Positions 10,666 through 18,967 are shown, counted from the stretch's first letter. The stretch: DNA of 64,000 nt from an uncultured Myxococcales bacterium (GCA_937949945.1 CALFEQ010000136.1:40180-104179), one strand, 5' to 3'. Numbers and translations are program-made. The notes: generated by a model from the sequence alone, not told the origin.

Positions 10666-11901
10666 ATGGGCTTCTGGGATCTGTTCAGGAGGAAGCCTGC
10701 GGAGCGGCCCGGCGAGCGCACGGAGCCCGCGAGCGCTTCACCCGAAGGGCCCACGGCCGCGCCGATGCCGAAGGAGCTCGCGCGTCTGCTCGCGGTCGGC
10801 CTGCCGGGCGGCCCGACGGACGACGAGGCGCTCGCCGCGTTCGAGGCCCTGCGATCGACGCCCGACGAGGCGCGCATGGTCGACGAGCTCGCGCGCACGG
10901 CGCAGATCCGCAAGCTCCCCGATCCGCTGCTCCTCGCGCTGGGCGCGACGCTCCTCGATCGCGGGGAGCCCGAAGGCGCGACGCGCGTGCTGCAAGGCGC
11001 GTCCTCGTCGCCCGCGCTCGTCCTCCTCGCGGACCTCGCCGAGCGACGCGGCGACCTGCCGACGGCGCTCTCGCTCATCGAGCGCGTGCTGCTGCGTGAT
11101 CTCGATCATCCCGGCGCGCGCGAGCGTCACAAGCGATGGCGCGCCAAGCTCGGGTTCGATCTCGAGCAGAAGCCGGTCGCCGCGGGCGCGACGGTGGTCG
11201 CGCGCGAGCCCGACGCCCCGTACGACCTGTTGCGCGAGGTCGGACGCGGCGGCGCCGCCGCGGTGTATCAGGCCGTCGACCGCGACCTCGGCCGTCACGT
11301 GGCGCTCAAGGTCTATCACCAGCCGGAGCGCGATCGTCATCAGCTCGCGCACGAGGCGCGCGTCGCGGTGCGCCTCGAAGGTCCGGGGATCGTCCGTGTC
11401 TTCGACGTCGATCCGAACCACGGCTGGATCGCCCTCGAGTGGGCGCCCGAGGGCGCGTTGCGCGATCGCATCCGTGGTCGAGAGGTGCACAAGCTCTTGC
11501 CGATCGAGCGCTGGGCCGTGCCGCTCGCGCACGCCCTCGCGCGCGTGCATGCGGCCGGATGGGTGCACCACGACGTCAAGCCGGCGAACGTGATCTTCGG
11601 GAGGAGCGGCGCTGCGATCCTCACCGACTTCGGCACCGCGCGCCGCATGGGCGAGCCGAGCCCTCCCGGCAGCCTCGGCTACGTCTCACCCGAACGTATG
11701 AAGGGCCGCGCCAGCGATCCGCGCGACGACGTCTACGGGTTCGGCCGCGTGCTCGAGGACGTCCTCGAGGTCGCCGGGGACCAGGCCGCCTCCGCGCGCT
11801 GGCGCCCGCTCGCCGCCGCCTGCACCGGCCCCGACGAGGGCCGACCGAGCGACGGCGCCGCGCTCGTCACGCGATTGCGGGTCGAGCTCGGAATGGGTTG
11901 A
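10666..11901 (+). CDS. Ser/Thr protein kinase (Pkn2/Hanks type), soluble
   Basis: The 411-residue protein has about 180 residues of helical-repeat N-terminus and then a eukaryotic-like kinase domain (about 186-405). The domain has a glycine loop GRGGAAAVY, an ATP-anchoring lysine in HVALKVY, a catalytic loop HHDVKPAN in place of HRDxKPxN, and a DFG motif in LTDFGTA. Catalytic Asp, Asn and Lys are all present; the loop is HHD instead of HRD, so activation-loop control may differ. It has no membrane segment, unlike many bacterial receptor kinases. It lies 30 bp after the FHA gene and is probably co-transcribed with it. Targets are unknown. Confidence 0.93.
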   Translation: MGFWDLFRRKPAERPGERTEPASASPEGPTAAPMPKELARLLAVGLPGGPTDDEALAAFEALRSTPDEARMVDELARTAQIRKLPDPLLLALGATLLDRGEPEGATRVLQGASSSPALVLLADLAERRGDLPTALSLIERVLLRDLDHPGARERHKRWRAKLGFDLEQKPVAAGATVVAREPDAPYDLLREVGRGGAAAVYQAVDRDLGRHVALKVYHQPERDRHQLAHEARVAVRLEGPGIVRVFDVDPNHGWIALEWAPEGALRDRIRGREVHKLLPIERWAVPLAHALARVHAAGWVHHDVKPANVIFGRSGAAILTDFGTARRMGEPSPPGSLGYVSPERMKGRASDPRDDVYGFGRVLEDVLEVAGDQAASARWRPLAAACTGPDEGRPSDGAALVTRLRVELGMG

Positions 11902-11935
11902 CCGCTGCGGCATCCAATCGAGTGAACGCCTCGGC

Positions 11936-11964
11936 TCGACCGCCGGCCAGGGATCCGTTATAAC
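11936..11964 (+). promoter_or_regulatory. Sigma-70-type promoter of the moeB-like gene
   Basis: TCGACC (11936-11941), a 17-base spacer and TATAAC (11959-11964) give a good housekeeping promoter. It matches 4/6 and 5/6 of the consensus, with about 35 bases from the expected transcription start to the ATG at 12006. Confidence 0.6.
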
Positions 11965-12005
11965 GGATGCGCCTCCGGCGACCGCGCCGGGCCCCGAGGA
12001 CGACG

Positions 12006-13199
12006 ATGCCGACGACCTACGCCGATCTCATCGCAAGCGTTCGACGCGAGACCAAGGAGGTGTCGCTCGAAGAGCTCAAGCGCCGCCTCGACGCGAAGGA
12101 GCCGTACACGCTCATCGACGTGCGCGAAAAGGAGGAGTACCGCGCGGGCTTCATCCCGGGTGCGATCTCGATCCCGCGAGGCTTCCTCGAGATTCAGGTC
12201 GAGTCCCGGGTGCCGGACAAGACGACGAAGATCGTCACGTACTGCGCCGGCGGCACGCGCTCCGCGCTCGCGGCCAAGACGCTCGCCGAGCTCGGCTATA
12301 CGAACGTCGAGACCGCGAACCCGGGCTTCGTGCGATGGAAGGACCTCGGCTATCCGGTCGAGACGCCGCCGCACCTCACCGACGCGCAGCGCGAGCGTTA
12401 CTCGCGGCACCTCTTGCTCCCCGAGGTCGGCGAGGCCGGCCAAGCGAAGCTCCTCAAGAGCAAGGTGCTCCTCATCGGAGCCGGCGGGCTCGGCTCCCCC
12501 GCGGGCCTCTATCTCGCCGCGGCCGGCGTCGGGACGATCGGCCTCGTCGACGCGGACGTCGTCGACGCATCGAACCTCCAGCGCCAGGTCCTCCACGCGA
12601 CGAGCCGCGTCGGGCAGCCGAAGGTCGAGAGCGCCGAGAAGGTGCTCAAGGACCTGAACCCCGACGTGAAGGTCGTCGGCTACAAGGAGCGGCTCGACAG
12701 CTCCAACGTCGAGCGCTTGTTCGGCGACTACGACGTCGTCGTCGACGGCACGGACAACTTCCCGACGCGCTACCTCGTCAACGACGCGAGCGTCTGGCTC
12801 GGGAAGCCCGTCGTGCACGGCTCGATCTTCCGCTTCGACGGCCAGCTCACGACGTTCGTCCCCGAGCGCGCCGCGAAGAAGCTCGGGATCGAGCCCGGTC
12901 CTTGTTACCGCTGCCTCTACCCCGAGCCGCCGCCGCCGCACCTCGCACCGAGCTGCCAGGAGGCCGGCGTGCTCGGCATCCTCCCGGGCGTCATCGGCCT
13001 GTTGCAGGCGACCGAGACGATCAAGCTGCTCCTCGGCCGCGGCGAGCCGCTCGTCGGGCGCCTGCTCACGTACGACAGCCTGAAGATGAAGTTCCGCGAG
13101 CTCCGACTGCGCCGCGCGCCCGACTGCCCGGTGTGCGGGCCGTCGCCTTCGATCACGACCTACATCGATTACGAAGGCTTCTGCGCCCTACCGTCCTGA
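12006..13199 (+). CDS. moeB: Rhodanese-MoeB/ThiF fusion, molybdopterin-synthase adenylyltransferase type
   Basis: This is a 397-residue two-domain protein. Residues about 10-120 are a rhodanese domain with the catalytic cysteine in YCAGGTRS (near 80). Residues about 125-395 are a ThiF/MoeB adenylyltransferase with the nucleotide loop GAGGLGSPAG near 158 and zinc cysteine pairs CYRC and CPVC. Such enzymes adenylate the C-terminal glycine of MoaD- or ThiS-like sulfur carriers, and the rhodanese supplies persulfide. The usual fusion (MoeZ, MOCS3) has the rhodanese at the C-terminus; here it is at the N-terminus. The frame opens at 11967, but the ATG at 12006 fits the family and the promoter upstream. 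Gene symbol is by domain, and ThiF or MoeZ function is possible. Confidence 0.92.
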   Translation: MPTTYADLIASVRRETKEVSLEELKRRLDAKEPYTLIDVREKEEYRAGFIPGAISIPRGFLEIQVESRVPDKTTKIVTYCAGGTRSALAAKTLAELGYTNVETANPGFVRWKDLGYPVETPPHLTDAQRERYSRHLLLPEVGEAGQAKLLKSKVLLIGAGGLGSPAGLYLAAAGVGTIGLVDADVVDASNLQRQVLHATSRVGQPKVESAEKVLKDLNPDVKVVGYKERLDSSNVERLFGDYDVVVDGTDNFPTRYLVNDASVWLGKPVVHGSIFRFDGQLTTFVPERAAKKLGIEPGPCYRCLYPEPPPPHLAPSCQEAGVLGILPGVIGLLQATETIKLLLGRGEPLVGRLLTYDSLKMKFRELRLRRAPDCPVCGPSPSITTYIDYEGFCALPS

Positions 13200-13209
13200 G
13201 GACGACGCC

Positions 13210-14286
13210 TCAGTAGATCGCCACCGGCCCGTTCGACGTCTCGCAGCGGCCGTCCGGCGTCGGGTTGCCGACGGTGCGGATGATCTCGTTCTGCTGGGCC
13301 TCGACGCGCTTGCCTGCGAGCTCGCTCTCCACCATGCGGACGATGGCGCTGTTGAGCTTCGTCACGTGGTAGCACGGGATGTGCGGCTCCGCGTGCGCGT
13401 TGCCGACGCCCGAGTCGTCCGTGAGAAACACGTACCTCCCGCCCGTGAGCTGCGCGGCGATGCGCATCGTGAGCTCCGTCGTGTCGTCGGTGCCGCTCGC
13501 GGCGATCGGATAGATGTGCACGTCCTTCGCCATCGCGGTCTGGATGTGCTGCTTCACGACGTCCTCCGTGCCGTAGTGATGCGGCGCGTCCGCGACCCAG
13601 AACGCGAGGCGCGCGACGGAGCCCGCCCGCCACGACAGCGTGTTCATCGCCTCGAGCGCCTCCGGCACGGCCTCCGGGAAGTCGCCGCCGCCGGAGGCTT
13701 TCTGGGCGCTCAGCGCCGCGCGGAACGCGTCGATGGTCTCGAAGTCGAACGACCGGGTCACGTACTCGTCGCCCGTGTCCTTGTAGACGACGAGGCCGTA
13801 CCGGGCCTGCATCTGCGGGTGATTCGACTGAATCGTCCGAGCGATGTCGTCGATCTCGGCCTGAAGGTACGAGAGCTCGTCGCCCATGCTGCCGGTCGTG
13901 TCGATCACGAACGCGACGTCGAGCTCTCCGGCCCCCGTGCGCTGGCTCCATTTGTCGCGCGCGGCTTCGTGCTCCTCGATGGGGAACGACGGCACGTCTG
14001 GGAGAGAGGAAGCCTCGGCGAGGTACTCCTTGAAGAAGTCGAAGTTGAGGTTGTCGTCCCAGACGCCCGCGGTGAGGACTCCAGCCTGGAGCTGGTCGGC
14101 GCCTCCGCCTTCCCCGTCCCCGGCCGCGCCCTTGGCCGCCCCTTCCGCCGGTGCCGGCATGCCGGCCTTGTCTCCTCCCGGCGGCGGCGACGGAGCGCGC
14201 TCCGACTGCGCGGCATCCGTCGCGGAAGTGCACGCCGCGAGCGCCAGCAACGAGCACGAGAGACAGGCCATCCAGATCCGCTTCAT
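13210..14286 (-). CDS. VWA-domain lipoprotein
   Basis: The 358-residue protein starts at the ATG at 14286, where GGAGG lies six bases upstream; another ATG at 14292 sits directly on that ribosome site. A lipoprotein signal ends in LLALAAC. A Gly/Pro/Ala linker follows. A von Willebrand factor A domain begins at about residue 125 with the MIDAS motif DTTGSMGDE and continues through GLVVYKDTGDEYVTRSF and VARLAFWVADAPHH. It is therefore a metal-dependent adhesion-type domain on the cell surface or in the periplasm. The ligand is unknown. It is convergent with the moeB-like gene with a 10-bp gap. Confidence 0.9.
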   Translation of the reverse strand: MKRIWMACLSCSLLALAACTSATDAAQSERAPSPPPGGDKAGMPAPAEGAAKGAAGDGEGGGADQLQAGVLTAGVWDDNLNFDFFKEYLAEASSLPDVPSFPIEEHEAARDKWSQRTGAGELDVAFVIDTTGSMGDELSYLQAEIDDIARTIQSNHPQMQARYGLVVYKDTGDEYVTRSFDFETIDAFRAALSAQKASGGGDFPEAVPEALEAMNTLSWRAGSVARLAFWVADAPHHYGTEDVVKQHIQTAMAKDVHIYPIAASGTDDTTELTMRIAAQLTGGRYVFLTDDSGVGNAHAEPHIPCYHVTKLNSAIVRMVESELAGKRVEAQQNEIIRTVGNPTPDGRCETSNGPVAIY

Positions 14287-14490
14287 CGCCATCCTCCGAG
14301 AGCTTTCCGCACCGCATGCGAGCACTGCGAGGCGCATGCCGACCGGCGCCGAGGGCGCAAGCCCGCGAAAAGACGCCCTTGCGGGCATTCGGGCGCTCAC
14401 GGGCTGTGCCGGACCGTGACGGCGGGATCAGGCTCTGGACGGCGGTGAGGCTCGGGACGACCTGGGAGCGGCCCGTGCCGCGGAAAGGAG

Positions 14491-14774
14491 TCCTCAGTCC
14501 TCGGTCCTCAGCAAGAACTGACTGCGACCCTTCCGCAGCCCGCCACGCGTCTCGTGCTGCGCAACCTCGAGACACGCCGCTTCTACAGCATGGAGCCGCG
14601 TCACCGCTTCTCGAGCATCCGGCGACGCCGTTGCTTCTCGGAGCATCCAGCCGACGACGCACTCCACTGCAGACACGAAAAGAGCGCGGAGTCGGTCATT
14701 ACCAGCCCGCGCTCATTTCGTCTGCGGAAAGCGAGAACCGAATCCGCTGAGGACTGAGGACTGAGGACTGAGGA
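14491..14774. repeat. Inverted pair of heptamer arrays around a 235-bp spacer
   Basis: Three tandem heptamers (TCCTCAG, TCCTCGG, TCCTCAG; 14491-14511) are matched by four inverted heptamers (CTGAGGA x4; 14747-14774). The arms could pair over 21 bases. The spacer, 14512-14746, holds no gene I can support. The pair fills most of the 517-bp gap between the VWA gene (start 14286) and the stop of the YcbK-like gene (14804), both on the reverse strand. The remainder of 14287-14803 shows nothing else. Confidence 0.85.
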
Positions 14775-14803
14775 CTCCCTCGAAGAGGGCCAAGTCCTCG
14801 CGA

Positions 14804-16219
14804 CTAGGGCGCCGGCGCCGCCGGGTGCTCGTCCACCGGCTCCGGCATGCTCTCGCGATCGAGCGGGCGGCGTGCGCGCAGGAGGCGTTCGCCCTCGGCG
14901 GCGAGCTCCGCGAAGCTACGCGACGTCACGCTCACGCGGTCGACCAGACGCTCCGCCTCGCGCGGCGGCGGTGGCGGCGGCCACTGCGTCACGTAGCGCG
15001 GCGTCTCGCCCGGGCCGCTCGCGTCGATCCAGCTCACGTGACCGGCGCCGGGATCGCGCACGTCGAGGTGTACGAACGAGCTGTTCGGGTAGTAGCCGCA
15101 GCCCGTGTCCGGGAGCGTCTTGCAGAACGTGACGACATCCTCGTTCTTCACGCCCTCGACTCGGAAATCGACCGCGCGCCCGGTGGAGTGCATGCTGCCG
15201 ACGGACGCCGGGCGGTAGCCCGAGATGATGAACAGCTTCGCCGGCGCGCCGGGCTTGCCGAAATGCTCGGCCACGCTCTGGAGACGGACGACGAGACGCG
15301 GATCGACGCGGCGGATTCCGTGCGCGAGGTTCGGCCCCGGCTTCTTGGCGAGCTCGGCGAGCGGCGCGGTCGGACGCGCCACGCTGCCGGGACGGACGAG
15401 GATCGAGAGCTGCTCGATCGCGAGCGGCGCGACCGAGCCGTCGCACTTCGTCAGCCGGACGCGCTCCACCTCGGGACCGCGGACGATCTCGACCGGATCC
15501 TTCAGGCACGGCGATCCCTTCTGCGTCACGTGGGAGGCGTTCTTCACGACGCCGTCGTCGCGTCCCTTCGTGCGTCCTTCGTTCGACGCCTGCTCGGTCG
15601 CGTCGTCGGCCGGATCGCCCGCCTTCGCCACCCGTTCCCGAGAGCGCGAGCTCTTTTCGTCCGCGTGCTCTCCGGCAGTCGAGGCTTTGCCGATGCCGCG
15701 GATGCGCGCGACGAGCTCGGCGAGCTCCTCGTCGCGCGTGTGTTCGCCTTCGTCGGAAGCGTGCTTCTTCGCGGTCGGCTTGCGCGCCTCTTTCTCGGCG
15801 CCGCCCTTGCTCGGCTTGTCCTCGTTCGGGTTCGGGAGCGGCGGCAGCTCGGTCGCCTTCGCAGGCACGACCTTTCCGCGCGAGCCCGTGCTCTTCGCCG
15901 ACGCCTGCACGAGGACGCCGTGATCGTCGAACGTCGGCTCACGGTGACCAGCGCCGGCGAGATCCACGCCGTGCGCGTGAGGCGTGGCCTTCACGCGCGC
16001 CCCTTCCTTCTTGTTTTCCTTCACGCGGGCGGCCGCCGTCCGCTCCTTGCCCTTCTCGGCGACCTTCCCTTTGTCGCCCTTGCGATGCTTGACCTTACCC
16101 GCGGCGGTACGTTGGACCTGCGAGGCCGACTGCGACTTCGAAGGCGCCGGCTTGGCCAGCGCGGTCATCGGTGCCATCGCGATCGCCAGAGCCACGAGCG
16201 AGGAAGCGACGCGCTTCAT
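14804..16219 (-). CDS. YcbK/DUF882-type zinc peptidase (M15-like) with charged linker
   Basis: The 471-residue exported protein starts at the ATG at 16219, preceded by GGAGGAGG. It has a signal peptide ending in ALAKP, then about 250 residues of Lys/Glu/Ala-rich linker, then a catalytic domain (about 290-420). Zinc ligands are visible as SMHSTGRAVD near 340 and as FVHLDV near 383; SGYRPASVGS is the usual motif just before. The family comprises M15/VanY-like murein endopeptidases and D,D- or L,D-carboxypeptidases acting on peptidoglycan. The basic linker may contact the wall or nucleic acid. Its upstream region is shared with the divergent Cys-rich gene and contains an AT-rich palindrome. Confidence 0.9.
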   Translation of the reverse strand: MKRVASSLVALAIAMAPMTALAKPAPSKSQSASQVQRTAAGKVKHRKGDKGKVAEKGKERTAAARVKENKKEGARVKATPHAHGVDLAGAGHREPTFDDHGVLVQASAKSTGSRGKVVPAKATELPPLPNPNEDKPSKGGAEKEARKPTAKKHASDEGEHTRDEELAELVARIRGIGKASTAGEHADEKSSRSRERVAKAGDPADDATEQASNEGRTKGRDDGVVKNASHVTQKGSPCLKDPVEIVRGPEVERVRLTKCDGSVAPLAIEQLSILVRPGSVARPTAPLAELAKKPGPNLAHGIRRVDPRLVVRLQSVAEHFGKPGAPAKLFIISGYRPASVGSMHSTGRAVDFRVEGVKNEDVVTFCKTLPDTGCGYYPNSSFVHLDVRDPGAGHVSWIDASGPGETPRYVTQWPPPPPPREAERLVDRVSVTSRSFAELAAEGERLLRARRPLDRESMPEPVDEHPAAPAP

Positions 16220-16297
16220 TCGTGTTCCTCCTCCAGGTCGGGCAGCCAGGGGCCTGCCCGCATGGAGGGTAAGGTCGTACAATCTGCGACCTGGGCC

Positions 16298-16316
16298 AAA
16301 CAAACGACGTTTGTTT
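16298..16316. promoter_or_regulatory. 19-bp AT-rich perfect palindrome in a divergent promoter region
   Basis: AAACAAAC-GAC-GTTTGTTT is an 8-3-8 perfect inverted repeat, strikingly AT-rich for this genome. It lies 79 bp before the YcbK-like start and 101 bp before the Cys-rich start. It looks like the binding site of a dimeric regulator. The T run after it could also make a weak terminator, but the stem is nearly all A-T. Confidence 0.5.
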
Positions 16317-16416
16317 TTTCGCGGGTGCCCGGGCGCGTTAGGAAGGCGCCATCTCTCGTGCGGTCCGGCGGTCCGAGCCGAGGTCGCGACGAGCGTGGTC
16401 AGCACGCGGACGAACC

Positions 16417-16848
16417 ATGGCCTCCTCGCTTCCCCTCACAGCTCCCGAGTTCGAGAGGCGCCTCGCCGCCCTCTTGCGCTCGCATCGGACCGCGACCGAG
16501 AACGTCGGCTGCCTGGCATGCGAGCGCTGCGAGCGCTGCACGGACTCGACGTTCCTCAAGGACTGCAAGAACGTCGTGCGCTCGAACTACTGCACGGGCT
16601 GCGTCGACTGCACCGAGTGCTCGCACATGATCGACTCGACGGGCTGCATCCAGTGCTCGCACTGCGAGCAGTGCGAGCGCTGCGTCGGCAGCGCGTACCT
16701 CGTCCGTTGCGTGGAATGCAGCGGGTGCACCTACTGCTTCGGGTGCGTCGGCCTCTCGAAGAAGGACTTCTATATCCTCAACGAGCCGTACGAGCGGCAA
16801 GAGTGGTTCGCCAAGGTCGCGGAGCTCCGCCGCGCGCTGTCGATGTGA
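16417..16848 (+). CDS. Cysteine-rich repeat protein
   Basis: The 143-residue protein has 19 cysteines between residues 32 and 110, mostly spaced C-x2-C (for example CLACERCERC and CTGCVDCTEC). They come in rungs separated by short serine- or leucine-containing stretches, and a helical, cysteine-free tail of about 30 residues follows. There is no signal peptide, so it should sit in the reducing cytoplasm, where such spacing points to metal (zinc or Fe-S) binding or to a stacked repeat fold. Its stop (16848) is three bases before the ATG of dtd, which implies translational coupling. I cannot assign a function. Proteins of this look have sometimes carried misleading CaiB/BaiF labels, for which I see no support. 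Confidence 0.85.
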   Translation: MASSLPLTAPEFERRLAALLRSHRTATENVGCLACERCERCTDSTFLKDCKNVVRSNYCTGCVDCTECSHMIDSTGCIQCSHCEQCERCVGSAYLVRCVECSGCTYCFGCVGLSKKDFYILNEPYERQEWFAKVAELRRALSM

Positions 16849-16851
16849 GCC

Positions 16852-17301
16852 ATGCGAGCGGTCGTTCAGAGAGTCGCGTGGGCGAAGGTCGAGGTCGACG
16901 GTGAGGTCACGGGCGCGATCGACCGCGGCCTGCTCGTCTACCTCGGAGCCGGCAAGGGAGACACCGACGCGGACCGCGCGTACGTGCTCTCCAAGATCCT
17001 CGGCCTTCGCATCTTCGAGAACGAAGAAGGCAAGATGGACCGGAGCGTGGTCGACGTCGGCGGCGCCTTGCTCGTCGTCAGTCAGTTCACGCTCTACGGC
17101 GACGTCCGCAGGGGGCGACGACCGAGCTTCGACGCCGCCATGCCGCCGGAAGAGGCCGAGCGGGTCTACGAGGCGTTCGTCGAAGAAGCCCGAGCGCAGG
17201 GCGTCCGCGTCGAGACGGGCCGGTTCCGCGCCGACATGAAGGTGACGAGCTTGAACGACGGCCCGGTGACGATCTGGATCGACAGCGCGAGGTCGGCGTA
17301 G
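16852..17301 (+). CDS. dtd: D-aminoacyl-tRNA deacylase
   Basis: The 149-residue protein has the length and both signatures of DTD: SQFTLYGD (near 79), the SQxTLY active-site motif, and NDGPVTIWID (near 136), the GPxTxxxD cross-subunit Gly-Pro motif. It hydrolyses D-amino acids mischarged on tRNA, and also achiral glycine on non-cognate tRNA. It acts in the cytosol as a homodimer. It begins three bases after the stop of the Cys-rich gene. Confidence 0.97.
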   Translation: MRAVVQRVAWAKVEVDGEVTGAIDRGLLVYLGAGKGDTDADRAYVLSKILGLRIFENEEGKMDRSVVDVGGALLVVSQFTLYGDVRRGRRPSFDAAMPPEEAERVYEAFVEEARAQGVRVETGRFRADMKVTSLNDGPVTIWIDSARSA

Positions 17302-17368
17302 AACCAAGACGGAGAGAGCTTCTCGCGACGAACGAAGCAGAGCTCCGTGCGATCGAGGGACTGAGGCC

Positions 17369-17818
17369 GTGGGCGACGAAGCGAAGACGGACCCCGAGGG
17401 CGGCACCGAGCCGAGCGCGAGCGACGCGCCGGCGAAGGCCGAGGCCGTCCCCGCTCCCTCGGTCGAAGACCTCGTGGCGATCGGCGACCGGGACGCGGTC
17501 TTCGAGCTGCTCTGGAAGCGCACGCTCGAGGCGTGGGACGACGACAAGCCCCACGCGGCGATCCTCGATCACGCGATCAAGAACGAGAAGCTCCCCGAGC
17601 TCGCCGGCCGCTACCGCGCGCTGAAGGACGATCCCGAGAAAGCCGAGCGCGCACAGAAGAAGATCGACGGCATCATCGTCGCGGCCACGCAGATGCTGAT
17701 GGCGACGAAGACCCCGCCGCGCACGAAGACGCCGTGGCAATGGAACGCCGCCGCGGTGGCCATCTTCCTCATCGTCTGCGGCTGGCTCGCGTACCAGCTG
17801 TTCGTCCCGCATCACTGA
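17369..17818 (+). CDS. Tail-anchored small membrane protein, function unknown
   Basis: The 149-residue protein starts at a GTG. Its first 30 residues are Glu/Ala/Pro-rich. A helical region with charged residues follows (about 30-115), and a single C-terminal membrane helix (about 126-146, AAAVAIFLIVCGWLAYQLFV) ends with two histidines. The topology suggests a cytoplasmic domain anchored by the tail. It lies 67 bp after dtd in the same direction. No family is recognised. Confidence 0.8.
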   Translation: MGDEAKTDPEGGTEPSASDAPAKAEAVPAPSVEDLVAIGDRDAVFELLWKRTLEAWDDDKPHAAILDHAIKNEKLPELAGRYRALKDDPEKAERAQKKIDGIIVAATQMLMATKTPPRTKTPWQWNAAAVAIFLIVCGWLAYQLFVPHH

Positions 17819-17823
17819 GGAAA

Positions 17824-17851
17824 GGCTCCAGGCTCCGGGCTCCAGGCTCCA
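17824..17851 (+). repeat. Four-copy heptamer array (GGCTCCA/G)
   Basis: GGCTCCA, GGCTCCG, GGCTCCA and GGCTCCA lie in tandem between the convergent tail-anchored and pdxA genes. In the CAG phase they read CAGGCTC and so fit the window-wide consensus. No inverted partner is seen in the 69 bases before the pdxA stop. Confidence 0.85.
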
Positions 17852-17920
17852 GGGGATCGCGGCCTCACGAACCACCCGTCGCCCCTCGCGCAACCGTGCC
17901 CTTCTTCCGCGAGTAGGCAG

Positions 17921-18967
17921 TCACACGCGCCCCACGAGGCGCTCGGCGAGCTTCATCGCCTCGCGCATCCCACGAGCATCGGCGGTCCCCTTCCCCGCCT
18001 GATCGTAGGCCGTGCCGTGATCGACGCTCGTGCGCACGATGGGCAGCCCGAGCGACACGTTGACGGCCTCGCCGAAGCCGAGGAGCTTCATCGGGATCGT
18101 GGCCTGGTCGTGGTACATCGCGACCACCGCCGCGTATCGACCGCCCGCCGCCAAGCGAAAGGCGCTCTCGGCCGGGACGGGGCCTTCGATGGCGACGGGG
18201 ACCTTCTCCCGCACGAGCCTCCTGCGCGCGCGCTCGATCCCCGGCGCGATCGCGCGGGCCTCTTCGTGACCGAGGAGCCCACCCTCGCCTGCGTGCGGGT
18301 TGAGCGCGGCGACGGCGAGCGGGCGATCCGCGCGTCCGAGCCGCTCGACGAAGCGCGCGGTCCAGTACGTCGCGCGCGCCACCGCCGCCGGAGTGATGGC
18401 GCGGGGAACTTTCGCGAGCGGCAGGTGCGTCGTGACGAGCGACGTCGTCAGCCGCTCGGTCCAGAACGCCATCGTGACCTCGGGCGCGCCCAGCCGTCGC
18501 GCGAGGTGCTCGGTGTGCCCCAAGAAGCTGCGTGCGCCGCGAGCGCCCGACCGCGCGATGACCTCCTTCGCGACGGGCCCCGTGACGAGCGCGTCCGCGG
18601 CGCCCTCCGTCACGAGGTCGGTCGCCACGTCGATCCACGCGAGCTGCGCCGCTCCCGCGGCCCGCCCCGGTCGGCCTGGCCGGCGATCCGCGGCGGCGAG
18701 CGGCGCGGTCGGCTGCAAGACGTACAGCGCTTCGCCCGCGCGCGCCTCGAAGGCCTCGCGGGCGTCGGCGACGCGTACGAGCGGCGTCGCGACCCCGCGG
18801 ACGCGCGCCGCGGCCCGGAGCGCGCCGAGATCGCCGACGAGAAGGACACGCGCTTCCGATCGCGCCGCGGCCTCGACCGCGACCTCCGGTCCGATGCCGC
18901 ACGGGCAGCCGATGCTCACCACCAGCCGCGCCCGGCTCCGCGCTCGTCGTGTCTTCCTCGTCGTCAT
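17921..18967 (-). CDS. pdxA: 4-hydroxythreonine-4-phosphate dehydrogenase
   Basis: The 348-residue protein starts at the ATG at 18967. It has the PdxA metal-binding histidines in GHTEHLARR, NPHAGEGGLLGHEE and MYHDQATIPMKL, and an N-terminal GCPCGIGPEV in place of the usual GDPxGIGPE. It oxidises 4-phosphohydroxy-L-threonine in the DXP-dependent branch of vitamin B6 synthesis. The ATG overlaps the stop of the upstream regulator gene by four bases (ATGA), so the two are translationally coupled. Pro/Ala/Arg-rich insertions relative to standard PdxA fit the high GC of the genome. Confidence 0.94.
   Translation of the reverse strand: MTTRKTRRARSRARLVVSIGCPCGIGPEVAVEAAARSEARVLLVGDLGALRAAARVRGVATPLVRVADAREAFEARAGEALYVLQPTAPLAAADRRPGRPGRAAGAAQLAWIDVATDLVTEGAADALVTGPVAKEVIARSGARGARSFLGHTEHLARRLGAPEVTMAFWTERLTTSLVTTHLPLAKVPRAITPAAVARATYWTARFVERLGRADRPLAVAALNPHAGEGGLLGHEEARAIAPGIERARRRLVREKVPVAIEGPVPAESAFRLAAGGRYAAVVAMYHDQATIPMKLLGFGEAVNVSLGLPIVRTSVDHGTAYDQAGKGTADARGMREAMKLAERLVGRV

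Noticed and set aside
14554..14757. 67-codon frame in the spacer of the first heptamer pair
   Set aside because: Arg/Ser-rich, no ribosome site, no similarity; it runs into the right repeat array.
14491..14774. CRISPR array
   Set aside because: Units are seven bases in direct tandem without unique spacers of uniform length, and no cas genes are near.
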